NCBI GenBank assembly: GCA_911728435.2
Contig: OU452202.1
Span: forward strand, 23,849,135 to 23,913,134
Source: Apoderus coryli
Taxonomy: Eukaryota; Arthropoda; Insecta; Coleoptera; Attelabidae
Length of the DNA stretch: 64,000 bases
Direction of reading: 5' to 3'
Shown here: positions 12,129 to 24,527 of the stretch, piece after piece
Layout: each line of letters opens with the position of its first letter
How positions within the stretch are numbered: position 1 is the stretch's first letter
Notes under the pieces: model-generated
Seen by the model: the letters and a program-made list of their open reading frames with translations, nothing else
Databases searched by the model: none
Told to the model about the DNA's origin: nothing
Program-made: the position numbers and the translations under genes

Positions 12129-15100
12129 TACCAAGCATGAACATTTTTGGCCACCAAATTAAGTACATAATTTGTTGTAACTAAAATAGATTAAAAACTT
12201 AGGATAAATAAGATTATATAAAAAGTGCAATAGAGCAGAGACAGTAAAAATATTTTTGTTTTCCTTATTTATTATCCTTTAACCTTGATCTTCAACTGCC
12301 TTTTATTTTATTTGTCTTGGATTTTTTTAATAAGAAAGACTTAGCTTGTCCTTTTCAAGAATTTCTTTTACAATAATTCACATTTACATTTTCGTTTTTT
12401 CCCTTGGCTTTGTTCATGCATGTGTAATTGAAGTCTTGCTCTACATGCTGACTAGATTCCTATCAACTTTCTAGTCAGCATAATATAGAGTAAGAATTCA
12501 CTTATACATACATCTACAAAACCAATTTTTTCACAATAAGCCCATGAGGCTGCAGTGAAACCGGGGACTTATGACCCTTACAAAAAACAAAAAAAATGTA
12601 CAAAACCAAAGGAAAAAAAGAAAATGTATATGTTTGTGAATTGTAAAAGAAATTCATGAAAAAGTCTTGTCGAAACATGAAAAAAATAGTTGTGTTGTGA
12701 ACGTCAACCAAAGACAAGTAAAATAAAAGAAAGTAAAAATAAGAAGGTGTTCTCGAAGAAAATTCTCCTCCAAAAGACTGAGCAGGAGAACGGAGAAACT
12801 ATACCTACAGTAGTTTTCAAAGCTCCCAAAACTAGAAGCGATGTAGAACACTTTTCTTATTATTTTGCTTAGCAAAATATGCTTATAATAATAATAATTG
12901 TAATAATATAAATACCTTACAATAGAAAAGGCAAGGCTATTTAGAAATTCCTAATAGTGATATTTAAAATAGTACCATAAACAGTTTGTCACAAATATAC
13001 ATTTCATATATATAATAGAAAAAAAAAATATTAAAGGCGTCAACAGATCATTTCAATGAAACAACTTCCTAACCACAAGTCATCTTTGCTGGTAAAGGTC
13101 ATTTGAATTTAAATAAAATAGTGCATAATGTCCTTTCCATTGGCGTAACTTAAGATAAATTAAACTCTAATATGAATTAGTTTGTGAGTTGAAAATAAAT
13201 GAGGTACTTTGAATGTTGACTAATAATAAATTTATAACAGGTAAAGCCTTATAGCAAATAAAAAAGGTAAGCAAAGTATTAAAGTTGTTAGTATAAAATG
13301 ATGCATGTTTAAAAATGGAACGTAGGACCATGGATGGGACGCTCACACCTCGTATTGTTATATTAAATAGGAATAATAACATATTATATGTTAATATATG
13401 GTGTATCTTTTGTTACCCCCCATTGAAAATGTGTGACATCCTAGGTACTGTTTAAATTAACATTTTGATTTAGGCGGGACAATGTACTGCGAGTACGACG
13501 TCGTAAGAACAAACTTTTTATTTTTTTTTATCGCTATTTATTCTGTGTATCATGTATGGGGCCGTACTTTATAAAATCATTGTTCATATGTTAATGAATG
13601 GTTATGCAATTTTTTTCTTTTTGGTTTTTTTCCTGTTCTAATACTGACTTGTAAAACAATGTTAGGTAATTCATTGTTGGATGAGATAGGTTTTCAAATC
13701 ACTTATTTTTGGAAGGGTATGCAATCTGGGAGGCAGCCAAGTTAAGCAAATAAATAAATAAAGAATTAGTAAATTGCTTTGAAAATTTCAACTTCGATAG
13801 GTCTTTCTGTACTTATCTATACAATTTAGCAGCGGAACACTATCTTTGTCAGATTTACAAAAATTTTGTACCTCCAGTTAACCCCCAAAAATTATCTGTA
13901 CTTTTCTAGCATCCTCAAAATGTAGGATATAAGCAGCACTGTCTTGGCCGATGGATACTGAGTTCTAATTAAATTGTCAGAATATGAAACTAGACTACAA
14001 TTGGACTGACGGTTTGTTAACTAGCATCTCTAGAGTAGACTGTATATATTTTTTTAAGGGAGATGGCTTTAGGTGATTTATCTATAATCCACAGATCATC
14101 TAATAGAAATGTTTAAACGTATATTTTGCATAATCTAAGAAACGCCAGAAGGCTAACCCTGTATCTTAGTTGTAATCTTTTAGTATGTTTTTTAGCTTAG
14201 CAATACGCCACCGAAGACGTTCAAGTACTAAATGCCTCTATAAGCTCTATGTGGCAGATAAGTGAGGTATCTTATTGCGTCTATGCTAGCTCAAAGAGTG
14301 AGATAACCTCCTGAGGTATTGATAATGTTGACAGTACAAAATTAATTACACTACATATACAGGGTGTCCCAGAAGTCGAATATTGAGTTCATTTGTAAAG
14401 CTATAGAAAATAATTGCGGATATTCAACGGTTAAGTTTGGTGTGTGAGGTTGTCATAGTGAATTCTTTTTATTCTACTCAAATTGCAATAATTCCAATTT
14501 ATATAATTATAATAATTTATATGTCAGGCTACACCGGAAAAACAAAGCCCTTGTAATGTTAAAATGTGTTTTCGTTTAAAAAAAAAAGTTATAATTCCTA
14601 TTTATATCAAGCATATTTCAAATCCATGGCTTTTACCTTGTGGAGTCATCTAATAATATTATTTGAAATATCTGTATCTCTTGGATGGGCGTAGGTATAT
14701 ATCTATTGCTTTAATGTTATTATTTATTTATCAAGGTAAGCAGCATGTATATCTAATGATTTTTCTTATAATATATTCACATTTTATATATTATATCGTA
14801 TAATAGCAGTTTAAACTTTAACAAAGTTCTATTATTCATAAGGATTCCTTATCAGAATAGAACAGATTAATGTGGTTTAGTTGTTAATGTCAATATGTTG
14901 AAAGGAATCTGTTACAAAATGCTGCTACAAATTATTCAAATAATTGCTATAGTCATTTATTTTAGAAGGCAGTAACATATTTTTATTTTGTTGAATTTTA
15001 TTATTCATATATTTATAACATACTGAAAATTCGTTTCATAGATTTTGCATGCAATTATTCATTTTAATAATCATTAAAATTTACAGACTGTTTTCGACAT

Positions 15101-16269
15101 AGAACTCTTTCGTTTTTTAGGAAAACAAAATGCTTGACAACTATTTCTTGAATCAAAAAATAACCAGCCTCCGACATAGTCAGCAAATTTTTGCTTTGAA
15201 ACAAGTAGTCCTAAAACAAACTTTTAACTAGCAATAGTAAATTCTAGCAGGTACAGAATGAGCGGAAATGAGAGGACATTCTAATTCGGGAGCATCAAGT
15301 TATCAAAAACGGGATTAAACGCAAATATGTGATAAATTCAATTTTAACATTTATATTCATTTTTTAAGTTTCAATTTATTTTAAAGTAACATAACAAGAA
15401 TATTATTTAATAAAAGGTTTTTTTTTGTATATAAAAATGGGCACTATTTAATGAAGATATATCCAGCAAGACCAACTGCGGTAAATTCCATAAATAATCG
15501 AAGTCAAAACTATTAATTTTGTATTTTAAAACCATTATAAGTCATACTATTTTTATATAAGATTCAATAATAATAATTAGAGGATAATTATATACAACAT
15601 AAGTGTTCTTTTTTTTTTTCTACAGAGATTGTTTTTTTGTATTATATTGTTAAAAAATTAAATAACAATATATTATTATTATTGATATATAATTTAATAG
15701 ATTATTCGCATCACCATATAATTTCTATAACTAATTTGAATATAATATCATACATATTTATCGAATATATAAATATTTAATGTGTTATTTTGTTATTTAT
15801 GTGTGACATCTTTATTCCTATACAATGCCTAGATTTAATATTTAATAATGATGAAATGAAAGACGAATATTTTTCACAATTATTTAAAAGCATTTAAAGA
15901 GTTCAATGTATTTTTAAAATCAATTCGACAATGTCTAAACTTAATACACCAGTATTTATTGTCGTTATATTATACACCTGTAACATAACCACTACTAATA
16001 AAGGCGAACATCTCAATAAACTCCTATCAGAAATAAAATATGATATTACTTATTGATAAGTAGCGTCAATTTTTTATTTCGTTCCTTGTTTTCATCACAG
16101 TCGATCCATAAAAAGATAAGCCAAATTTGGAAGGCCTACTATACCGAACGAAAAAAAGCATACAGACCAAGACTTTCGTTCATCACTCAGTGGCAGAACA
16201 CAAAATTACATAAGATTTACGACCTTTTAGAAAACCCAAAATTCGTTTTTCTTTTTAGAAACACAACAA
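12129..16269. other. AT-rich unassigned DNA
   Basis: No convincing gene. An (AAAT)n run at about 13748-13762 after a moderately complex stretch may be the tail of a LINE or SINE 3' end. A TATACAGGGTGTCCC terminus lies at 14356-14370. Confidence 0.5.
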
Positions 16270-16289
16270 ATGTCAAAACGAGTCACAAT

Positions 16290-17215
16290 GTCGGTGAAGT
16301 TAGAGAAAAGTTGTACAAGTTAAACCAACCGTTTTCCAGAATTTTTGAAAAAACGTTTTTTGCGATATTAGTTTATATTTATTTCTGACATTATTTTTAG
16401 AGATATAAAAAAATTAAAAGCACTTTTTTTTTGTTACTTTTTGAGGAGAATAAGATAGCGTTTACAAAATTTCACTATGACGTTTCGTTTTTGAACAACC
16501 ATCATCATCTTCGTTTTTTTAAATATGGCCCTGGATTTTTTATTTTAAATTTAAAGGTCTTTTTAATTCAAAAATAGGTGGTATATCACACGTAATGGTG
16601 TAAACAAGTTTTCAGTATTTTTAGTTTTTATTTAAACTTCTTCAAGAAGAATCGCCAGTTGGGCACTACTTAACTGAGAAGGCAGAGCAGTAGGTTTAGG
16701 AAAAATATTCTTTGGCACTACTTATAATTATTTGCCAATTTATTTCTGTCTCAGTAGAACATTTTATTCTGTACGCGCTTTTTTTAAATTTAGTTGAAAT
16801 TTTTGAGCTTTTTGAAGTTACTAAAAAAACGCCATTCTCAGATGCATGTTTTACGCAAAATAAGTGCCAAACTATGGCGATTTTCTTGAATAATTTTAAA
16901 TAAAAACACTGAAAATTGTTTACACGTGTGAAAATGGCTTTACAATTAACAATCAAAAATGCAGGGCCATATTTAAAAAAAACAAGTTGAAGATGGTTTC
17001 TCAAAAACGAAACGTCGTAGTGACAATTAGTAAAAGCTATCTTTTTCTCCTCAAAAAGTAACAATGAAGAAGTGCTTTTAATTTTTTTATATCTGTAAAA
17101 ATAATGTCAGAAATAAATTCTCGAAAACGGCTAAATCTACTTTACTTTTGAAGACAGCATTTTCATTAATTTCTCTAATTATATGGTATGTCACCTGTGA
17201 AAATGTTTATCAGCA
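16290..17215. mobile_element. ~0.9-kb foldback element with long imperfect inverted repeats
   Basis: Inverted arms at about 16290-16700 and 16800-17215 share many blocks in opposite orientation: TTTATTTCTGACATTATTTT, TATAAAAAAATTAAAAGCAC, GTTACTTTTTGAGGAG, GACGTTTCGTTTTTGA, AAATATGGCCCTG, CACACGT...GTAAACAA, TTCAAGAA-AATCGCCA and TGGGCACT/TTGGCACT. The arms differ by many substitutions, so the element is old. The only frame inside (122 codons, minus) is a by-product of the repeat and has no recognisable domain. It looks like a non-autonomous foldback/MITE-like element. The transposon superfamily is not identified. Confidence 0.75.
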
Positions 17216-17464
17216 ATAAATAGCAAAACATTTAAGGAAGTTAACAAAAATTAACTTTCCTTTACAGATTAAAAAAAAGTAAAATAGTTTATGTAGGTAT
17301 TATTTATTAGTTTTTTAGTTAAAAATGTGCTCGTATTATATGTAAAGTCTAATTGTTAACTAGTTTTAATATTTTATTTCACTTTCCGTCGTGAGAAATT
17401 AAAAAATGTAAGAAAATGGACAAAAAAATTAATACCTACATCATGTGAGTTCGTAACAAACTTT

Positions 17465-17510
17465 CACATATCTGGAGAATGCGAAAATCAATCGCCGAAA
17501 CGTAACGTAA
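17465..17510 (+). ncRNA. Degenerate hammerhead-like motif, type B
   Basis: It reads CUGGAGA, then A, a short GCG/CGC stem II, and GAAAC with GUAACG downstream. The order matches the type B motif (CUGANGA-A-stem-GAA-ACGU), but invariant A6 is G and stem II is only 3 bp. It is probably an inactive relic and is supported mainly by comparison with the better copies. Confidence 0.4.
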
Positions 17511-18069
17511 CAGTGATGACAAATTGAAATAAATTATTAAAAAAAAAATGTTTTAATCGTTTAAAAAGAACCTACTACCCAAGGAATATACTTCAGCGCG
17601 CCAGTGTATAATGACATCACAGAAATTCATTAAATTGAATCAGGCAAAAGATAATATAATACTTTATATAAAATGAAGTTGTAACTGTAAATTTAATTAA
17701 GTTTTAGGACGTACTCCTTTTTACTTTTGCTTAATGTTATGGAAGTAATGTTCTTATAGCAGAAATAACATTATTATTATTTTATATGGCATCATAACTA
17801 ATGATGATTACATGTAACAATTTCTATCCCAGCTGAGAGCGAGTGATCTTTTTCTAACAGACTATTATTATCATTCTTCATGGAAAATACATAATAATAC
17901 CTTATTGATATTAATTAGGGTTATACATTTTTGACAAATGAGTGAGATATCACATTGGAGTTTAAGCTTTATTCACATCATTACGTTAATGTGCAACAAA
18001 TTGTTATATTATTATTCCTCAACAAAGAATCATTCTGATCTAGTGTGTTGAGTTGACTTTAAAATCTTT

Positions 18070-18145
18070 GTTGGTTTTATTTTATTTAAAACTCAATCCC
18101 CCTAAGTCTAAGGTTATATGCTTTGGAAATCAACAGAATAAATAT
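18070..18145 (+). pseudogene. Possible short LINE RT scrap
   Basis: The plus strand reads KLNPPKSKVICFGNQQNK, which matches the motif after the catalytic box in jockey/CR1-like LINEs (LN..KSK.I.FGN). Nothing recognisable follows, so only about 25 codons support it. Confidence 0.4.
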
Positions 18146-20729
18146 ATTGTAATAAGACACCACGCCACTGGTATTATGTATACTAGTTGGGTGATTTTAT
18201 AGATATTTTCTATTAGTTTGGGAAGTTTTCTATCTATCTTATCGTTTATTGATATAGATTTTACCAAAGCAATAAATACGTCTACCAGTAGGTTACATGA
18301 ATAACAAAAATATATAATTTTTGTCTCTTTTCTATGTTCAACTTTTAGAAACATATGCACCGTGTTTTCTTGTTCGAAGAATGACATTTTAAATACTGAG
18401 TGGTCTCACTTTTGAACATCGAAATGCCTTCATGTAAATTAAATGTCGGACTTTTATTATTATATACAAAAGCTAGTAGTTGGAGAGTGTCACGGTTTCC
18501 CATATCAAATAATATATATAAAGGGTGAATAAAAAAACAATGGGTTTTTGTCCAGTCGCTGATTCGGGAGATTGAGAAGTCGTTATAAAATCGTATTGTT
18601 TCTTGCTTTGCAAATGGTAGTGACTGGTTAATCTTTTGAACGAACTCCAATGTATTTTATTTCTAAGACGTAAACTATAGGTACTATTGTTGTATTTGTA
18701 TAGGAATATTTTAAAAATGCTCTTTTTTTAGTGGCCATTTTTCATTCTGGATTACCTACTTGTCATTTTTATGAGGCAATTTTGGAAAGGCGATAGGTCT
18801 TTGAAGTTAGAATCGTTTTAGCCTTGGTAGAGTCTAGATGTGATTTCTAATTGTATAAAGTTTCTTAATAATAATCGAAGTTCAAGTTCAGTAAGTTCTA
18901 TGTTAATTCTTTTAATTGAAGGCCTTTTTGATTCCAATCAATTTTTATAAAGATTAAATTGTTTCTTTTAAGTAATTGAAATAAATTCAGTTTTCAATTG
19001 TAATTAAAGTTTCGTATGGGAATTAATATAATTATTGGTAATTATATTAATTTTCCTATTTTAAGTTGTACATTAATGAATAAGATTTTCTTCTATATAT
19101 TCATTCTCGTTTAATTGTTTTATTCTTTTTTTTCTGTTTATACATATTTATTTCTTGTTGTTATTAATTTTCTTTATTAATTTTAGTTATTAAATTAGTT
19201 GTTTTGAGCCCAAACTTTTGCGTTTTATTTCTAATAAAGTTTTCGTTATGTTGTTGACAGAAGGGTCATCTAATTATTGTTTACTGCTCATAATTTGGGA
19301 GTTGTTCTTTCTTTGGACTTGAATATTTCACAACACAATCTTTATGAAAACAGCATATGCATCTTTAAAACTCATATTCGCTAACAGACTATGAGTAATG
19401 AGTGCATACATTTTTACATCGTGTAAGTCTTCAGGATATTTGAGCGATATAAGATTTAAAGATAAATATACGATGCCACATCATAGAACTGCAGCGTCCG
19501 GATGATAATAATAATTAAAATAATTATACTATGACATATTAAAACAAAATGTGTGTGACAAAATGTAACTCACGTACGAGCAATAAATTGAATTGTCACT
19601 AACTGTAATTTTATCATCCAATTATGACAATATCTTTGATATAAATTATTAAAGACTGTCTGTCACATATCTAGCCTATTGATCATTATCGAAATAAAAA
19701 CGATATTTCTTTTGTGCAAAAATTACACATTAGACATAATTTTAATGGTTTTTCAAGCTGCATTATTTTGCAATGAAATTAACTTCATTAGGTACATGAA
19801 TTACATAAATGTTTTAATGTCGTGTGCGATTTTATCTGTGGCTACTAGAGTAGGTACAGCTGCTTCGTTTGACTTGCGCCGCTTCCGCATTTGAAATGCG
19901 CACTAGAGAGGCATCAAAATACACATTCCGACATGAAAAAAAAAATTAATAAATAAAACACAATTTGTATCACAACATAGAAGCAGCAAACTACCTGTAA
20001 ACAAGATAAGATTTTAAGTAACGAAAATTGCTGCTACGCGAACGAAATTTAAATGGACAAATTTCGAGATGTTTCGCGATATATCAGTTTTATTATGTTG
20101 AGGATTCCTGAGGCGCAAAATTCACTTTGACGCTTCAACATCTTATATTTGTTGTGTAAAATAGTTATCTCCATTTGTTTATAGTTTATTAGTTTTTCAG
20201 TTGAATTTTAACACATCCATGGGGTTTGATAATCAAAATTAAATAAAAATATTGTTTTTATAGCCTTATGAACGACAGTTTTCGAAGACAGAACCAAGAC
20301 AACTACTGTGCGGAGTGGCAGTCTACTGCTACTAGAAATTGAGATGGAAACAGGAAACTCGAGAGTTGCTATTATAGAAAATTTGAATTGATTGACTTGG
20401 CTATGTACTAGAGAAGTACAATAATAATTGTGTTGGTGGTGGACCTTTTGGGAATTAGTCTTGCTTGGTCACACACTAAAAAGTTAATGTACATGGTGAT
20501 CACGTATATTTTGACCAATATGCTATCTTTGTTAATATTGGTCCTAGCAAAAATGCTTAAATTATGTTAAATTGAAGTAAATTGAGTGCTGGGTTAGTAC
20601 AGGTATTGAAAATAATAAAAAAAGTCTCCAAATCGGGTTTTTCGACACTTTTACAACATTTTTAAATGGACTACCCTATATATTTCACTACAGTTCTTGT
20701 TTAAATAAATAAAGGTTATTGCATTTAAT
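18146..20729. other. AT-rich unassigned DNA
   Basis: Two overlapping minus-strand frames (18130-18387, 85 codons; 18345-18650, 101 codons) have no recognisable domain and are probably chance. Nothing else was seen. Confidence 0.5.
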
Positions 20730-20751
20730 AGCAACAACAACAACAACAACT
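20730..20751. repeat. (CAA)n microsatellite
   Basis: About seven CAA triplets in a row. Confidence 0.9.
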
Positions 20752-20869
20752 AAGATAGCTTTATTAATGTAAACTTTAACAAACTATAAGAGATGTTCAT
20801 TTGAACGCACAACCGTTATCTTTAAATTAAATTTTGCAATGCTTTGCAGATTTGTTATTATTGAAAAAA

Positions 20870-21530
20870 TCAATTTCTGTTACAATTCCTTGTTGGATTT
20901 GTTGAATACTTTGAGGTCTATTGGTATAAATTTTATTTTTTAAATAGTCCCAAAGAAATGTGTTAAGTGGCGTTAGACCTGGATGGAATTGTCCCATTCT
21001 TACCAATCCATACGTTATAATTTTTATTTAATTAAATCTTAGAACACCGTGAGCTGGCGCTATATCTTGTTGCCAAATTAATATTATTGAAATATTTAAC
21101 GGTAAATCACTTATTTCACTTTCTAGGAGTGACCTATTATAACATAATATGCCACCTAAAATCCTTTCTTTAACTAATCCACACCAAACACCAATATGAT
21201 TTCTCCCAGAATGTTTAACTGGTAAGAAAATTCTAGGGTTGTTGTTGGATCAATAGTGAAGATTTTTACGATTTGGAAATGATGCAGTGCCAAAATTGGC
21301 TTCATGAGTCCAAATACTCTTTAGTAAAAAATCAGGGTCTTGGTCAATATTGGTCAGGATAATTTGAGAAAATTCCAAGCGTCGTTGCTTATCAATGTCA
21401 CTCAGATATTGAACAGTTTTGTATTTAAAATCGTGGAATTTATTTTTCGGAAGCGTTTTTTGAATTTTTCCGTAAGAATTTTCTGTAGCTCGCACAAAGT
21501 CTCGAATTGATGAACATGAAGCATCTAAAA
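20870..21530 (-). pseudogene. Tc1/mariner-like transposase remnant
   Basis: The minus strand shows, in order, QRRLEFSQIILTNIDQDPDF and IWTHEANF, the first catalytic block, where the usual WTDE is WTHE. NRKNLHY and HIGVWCGLVKERILGG follow, then IWQQDIAPAHG, the second catalytic Asp block (QQDGAPAH in intact relatives). GLTPLNTFLWDYLKNKIY comes last, the third block, normally PDLTPLDFFLWGYLK, with Asp changed to Asn. The first and third catalytic acids are lost and the frame breaks near 21245 and 21040. About 81 codons (21250-21495) are open. It belongs to the lineage common in insects with HYWSDENPH- and FLWGYLK-type motifs. No TIRs were found. Confidence 0.85.
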
Positions 21531-23151
21531 GTCATATTTCATATACCAATATAGGCACAATTTTCCTATGTTTTGAATTCTTTTGTAAGTATTAGTAAAA
21601 GTGTTTAAACTTGGTCTAGCTCTATTCAGATATAATATAATATACTCCTAAAATTAGACAACATTGAAAAGAGGCTTTAATAACCTTTCAAGTGATGTGA
21701 TATTATTCAAGCCTGCATTCCATTTAAGATTTTAATGGTGGATGTCCCTCTGTGTGGGGTTTGAATTTGGGGCCTCAAAAGTAGTCGAATCTTACTTCCC
21801 CTTCGAGAACAAAGTTGATGTGTTTCACCAATTTGTCCATTTTAGGCCAGAAATGCCTTTAAATTGCTTTGTTTTTTTGTGAGCTGGAACACGTTGTATA
21901 AAGTTATGGCACAAATTCTTCTGGATAAATCCATTTACACAAATTTAGGTTTCGCTTAGAGCTAAGAGGATATTAGCGCAGGATGTACCCGGAAGAATAG
22001 TTTCCATCAGTTTAGTAGTTCTGTTTAAATTATATAAAGTCTACATTTAATAAAAACATGAATAATCACAATAATTATTCATAGTTAACGGTCGGCCAAC
22101 TAAATTCGCTGTGCCCGAAATGGGTGCATGTTATCACATACCAAACATCCAAGATCTAGTAACCTATGACCTAGTGTACACCTGTAAGGTATTTATTAGC
22201 ATGAAAGCACGTTTCTGAACATGGCGCGCGCGATCTGAATTACCAATAAACTTTAAACAGAAACGGTTGTTGATCGTTCTCGCAGTCGACTATTTGTTTA
22301 AAATTGTATTTATTGGGAAAAAAGCTAAAGCGGGGTTTTGCATTCAACACCTGTATTAATGTAGCACGCGCTCTTTATATAGGGTGTTATCAATTAGTAT
22401 TTCAAAGCATATTATCAAATATTTAAAATTTACATAAAGAAAAATTGGGCATGTTACTCTTTGATTTACCGCTTTACACTATAGAATTATAGAACATCAA
22501 ATATAGTTGGTATATAAGTATATACACTGACCAAACATCTATCGGTAGGCGCATACTTCCTTATGCAGCCTCTAATTGGCAATATAAAATCTCGGGATAC
22601 TTTTACTGAATAAGGAATTGACTATGTGCGTGCTGATCCACTTTCATACGCATAGACATCTCCGATAAACAGTGTCGTACATATAGTTTTATCTAACGAT
22701 TTTGATTTTAAATATATTAAGAATATTTCTTTACTAAATTACAATTTACCATCTTCTGCTATGGAAATTCGGGAGTATCTAGTGTTGTAAATAGGACTTT
22801 TATTTTTGCAAAATCTGAAAAGAATAGACCAAATTATGTTATGCTTATGAAAGGCCTCGGTTGTTTCTTCAGGTGATGCAAGCCGCTTTATTTATTCATA
22901 ATTGGGAACAAAAATAATAATGCGACGTTTTCGTTTGGTCATCCTGATTTATTCTATATCTTTTGGCACACAAATTACTTCGATTCTCTAAATGAATTAT
23001 TGTTGCTACATGTACAGCCGAAGAAATGATCTTCGGTCAAGTTAGGGTGAATTTATCTGTAACACATTTTTTTTCACAAATGTTCATACAAAATTCACAA
23101 CCGGTTTTATCATTTTCATTCACTGATGAACTACCTTGGCAAATTGTACAC
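21531..23151. other. AT-rich unassigned DNA
   Basis: No recognisable gene or repeat. It includes a short CG-alternating stretch (GGCGCGCGCG) near 22221-22230. Confidence 0.5.
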
Positions 23152-23180
23152 CTGATGATGCTTCACCATCAAACGTTGAC
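23152..23180 (+). ncRNA. Possible degenerate hammerhead-like motif
   Basis: CUGAUGA is followed by a weak AUG/CAU stem and CAAACGUUG where CGAAACGU is expected. G12 is missing. It is included only because the order of elements matches the better copies nearby. Confidence 0.25.
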
Positions 23181-23636
23181 CGAAGCAATTCAATAATGCA
23201 AGATCATCCAGATCAAGAACAGTACATCAAAATATTTTGATAAATTAGAAGTTTTATCTTCTGTACTTTTCATTATTTTAAGGGAGCCAATTTCCCTGGA
23301 TTCAAAATTATACAATTTGGAATAAGACTAGAAAGTCTTAAGCCTTATTTCTACGCCACTTTTACACTATTTCTATACATTTCTACACAGAAAGAGAAAT
23401 TGATTGCCCCAACAGTGTTCACTTGTCTTCTTCAAAGGAATGACGAGGCACGATGCAAAATCTACGATCTCTTTTTTAATCGGCGTATATCTTCAACTTG
23501 CAATAATTACAACGTCTTTGTATCGAAATATCTTTTTAAGGTAACGATCTACATATGTTTATTGACAAAAGAAATTGTAGTACATTTTCCTGTACATTTT
23601 TTTTTGTATATAATAAACGTGGTTTTTAATAAAATA

Positions 23637-24129
23637 TATACAAGGTGTCTCTAAAAGACGCGGCAATATTTAATGGGGTGATTTCTTAAGTCATTCTATA
23701 AAGAAAGCTCCCATATACAAGGTGTGAACCTTTTTTTTTTGTTGTAAATAACGATTTTTTTTTTTAATTAAGTCAAATATCTCCTCACCGATTTCTTTAA
23801 AATTTGGCAGCGCTGTTTCTAGAAATAGGGAGCTTATATGGCTCTCACTAGATCAAAACTATTAGATAAAAGTTATTGACAACAAAAATGTACGCCACTG
23901 ATGATGAGAACACAGTTTCTCGAAACATGTATGGTAGCGTATTGTAGTTTTTTAATAAATCACAAACAATAATCAAAATATCAGTTTAGATGTTAACCAT
24001 CATATTTATACTCCTGATAACTATAAAATCTGGGAACTGGCTTACAAGTTTTGAAAATGGATAATACTTTCTGATTGGACAACTTACTTCTTAAGTTTGT
24101 CTGCATGTTTTATGGGGACACTCTGTATA
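23637..24129. mobile_element. ~490-bp element with TATACA-GGTGT termini, copy 1
   Basis: The left end TATACAAGGTGTCT and the right end GGACACTCTGTATA are inverted copies. The left 240 bp (GCGGCAATATTTAATGGGG, ATTTCTTAAGTCATTCTAT, CCGATTTCTTT, GCTTATATG) is clearly homologous to 53529-53730. A hammerhead motif sits at 23890-23940, just past the part shared with that second copy. No protein is encoded. Confidence 0.6.
23890..23940 (+). ncRNA. Hammerhead ribozyme-like motif, type A, best example
   Basis: UACGCCA opens stem I, then CUGAUGA and one extra U. Stem II is a perfect GAGAA/UUCUC hairpin, followed by GAA, the self-complementary ACAUGU (stem III) and A at the cleavage position. UGG-UAG-CGUA closes stem I with seven pairs around a 3-nt bulge. 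Every invariant core residue is present. A bulge in stem I is what natural hammerheads use for loop-loop contacts that speed cleavage. This is the strongest candidate for an active ribozyme in the window. Activity is inferred from structure only. Confidence 0.8.
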
Positions 24130-24527
24130 AATCCTAACTTAAGACGGATGATATTATTTTAAAACCATAATTAATTATATTTTGGATTGTAGAAAGTGCC
24201 GCTCTATATATGGAAGTGCAAATTCGTTGATGATTTTATTAATTAACTTATTTATTATTAATATTAATTATCATTTTTAATTGATATTGAAAGGAAAAGG
24301 AATAGATATTTTAATACCACGTTAATTGGGGAAGTGAATTTGTTTTATTTATAATTTGCAATTGTTATAAAAAATGTTTTTAAATTAATAAGAAAAATTA
24401 TCTCCCTGAATATAAATAGAGAAAGAAGTTCTCTTTACATACCTTTTGTTTTGTCTAATATTTTCATTATCAAGTTTTTCTTCTTTCGTGCAGTAATAGG
24501 GATTGTTTTTTGAGCTCTTTTGGAGTA
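24130..24527. other. AT-rich unassigned DNA
   Basis: Nothing recognised before the 5' truncation point of the adjacent LINE. Confidence 0.5.

Noticed and set aside
16696..17064. 122-codon minus-strand frame
   Set aside because: It lies wholly in the foldback element and tracks its inverted repeats; no domain is recognisable.
18130..18650. Two overlapping minus-strand frames of 85 and 101 codons
   Set aside because: AT-rich composition, no domain, and a LINE-like scrap reads on the opposite strand next to them.
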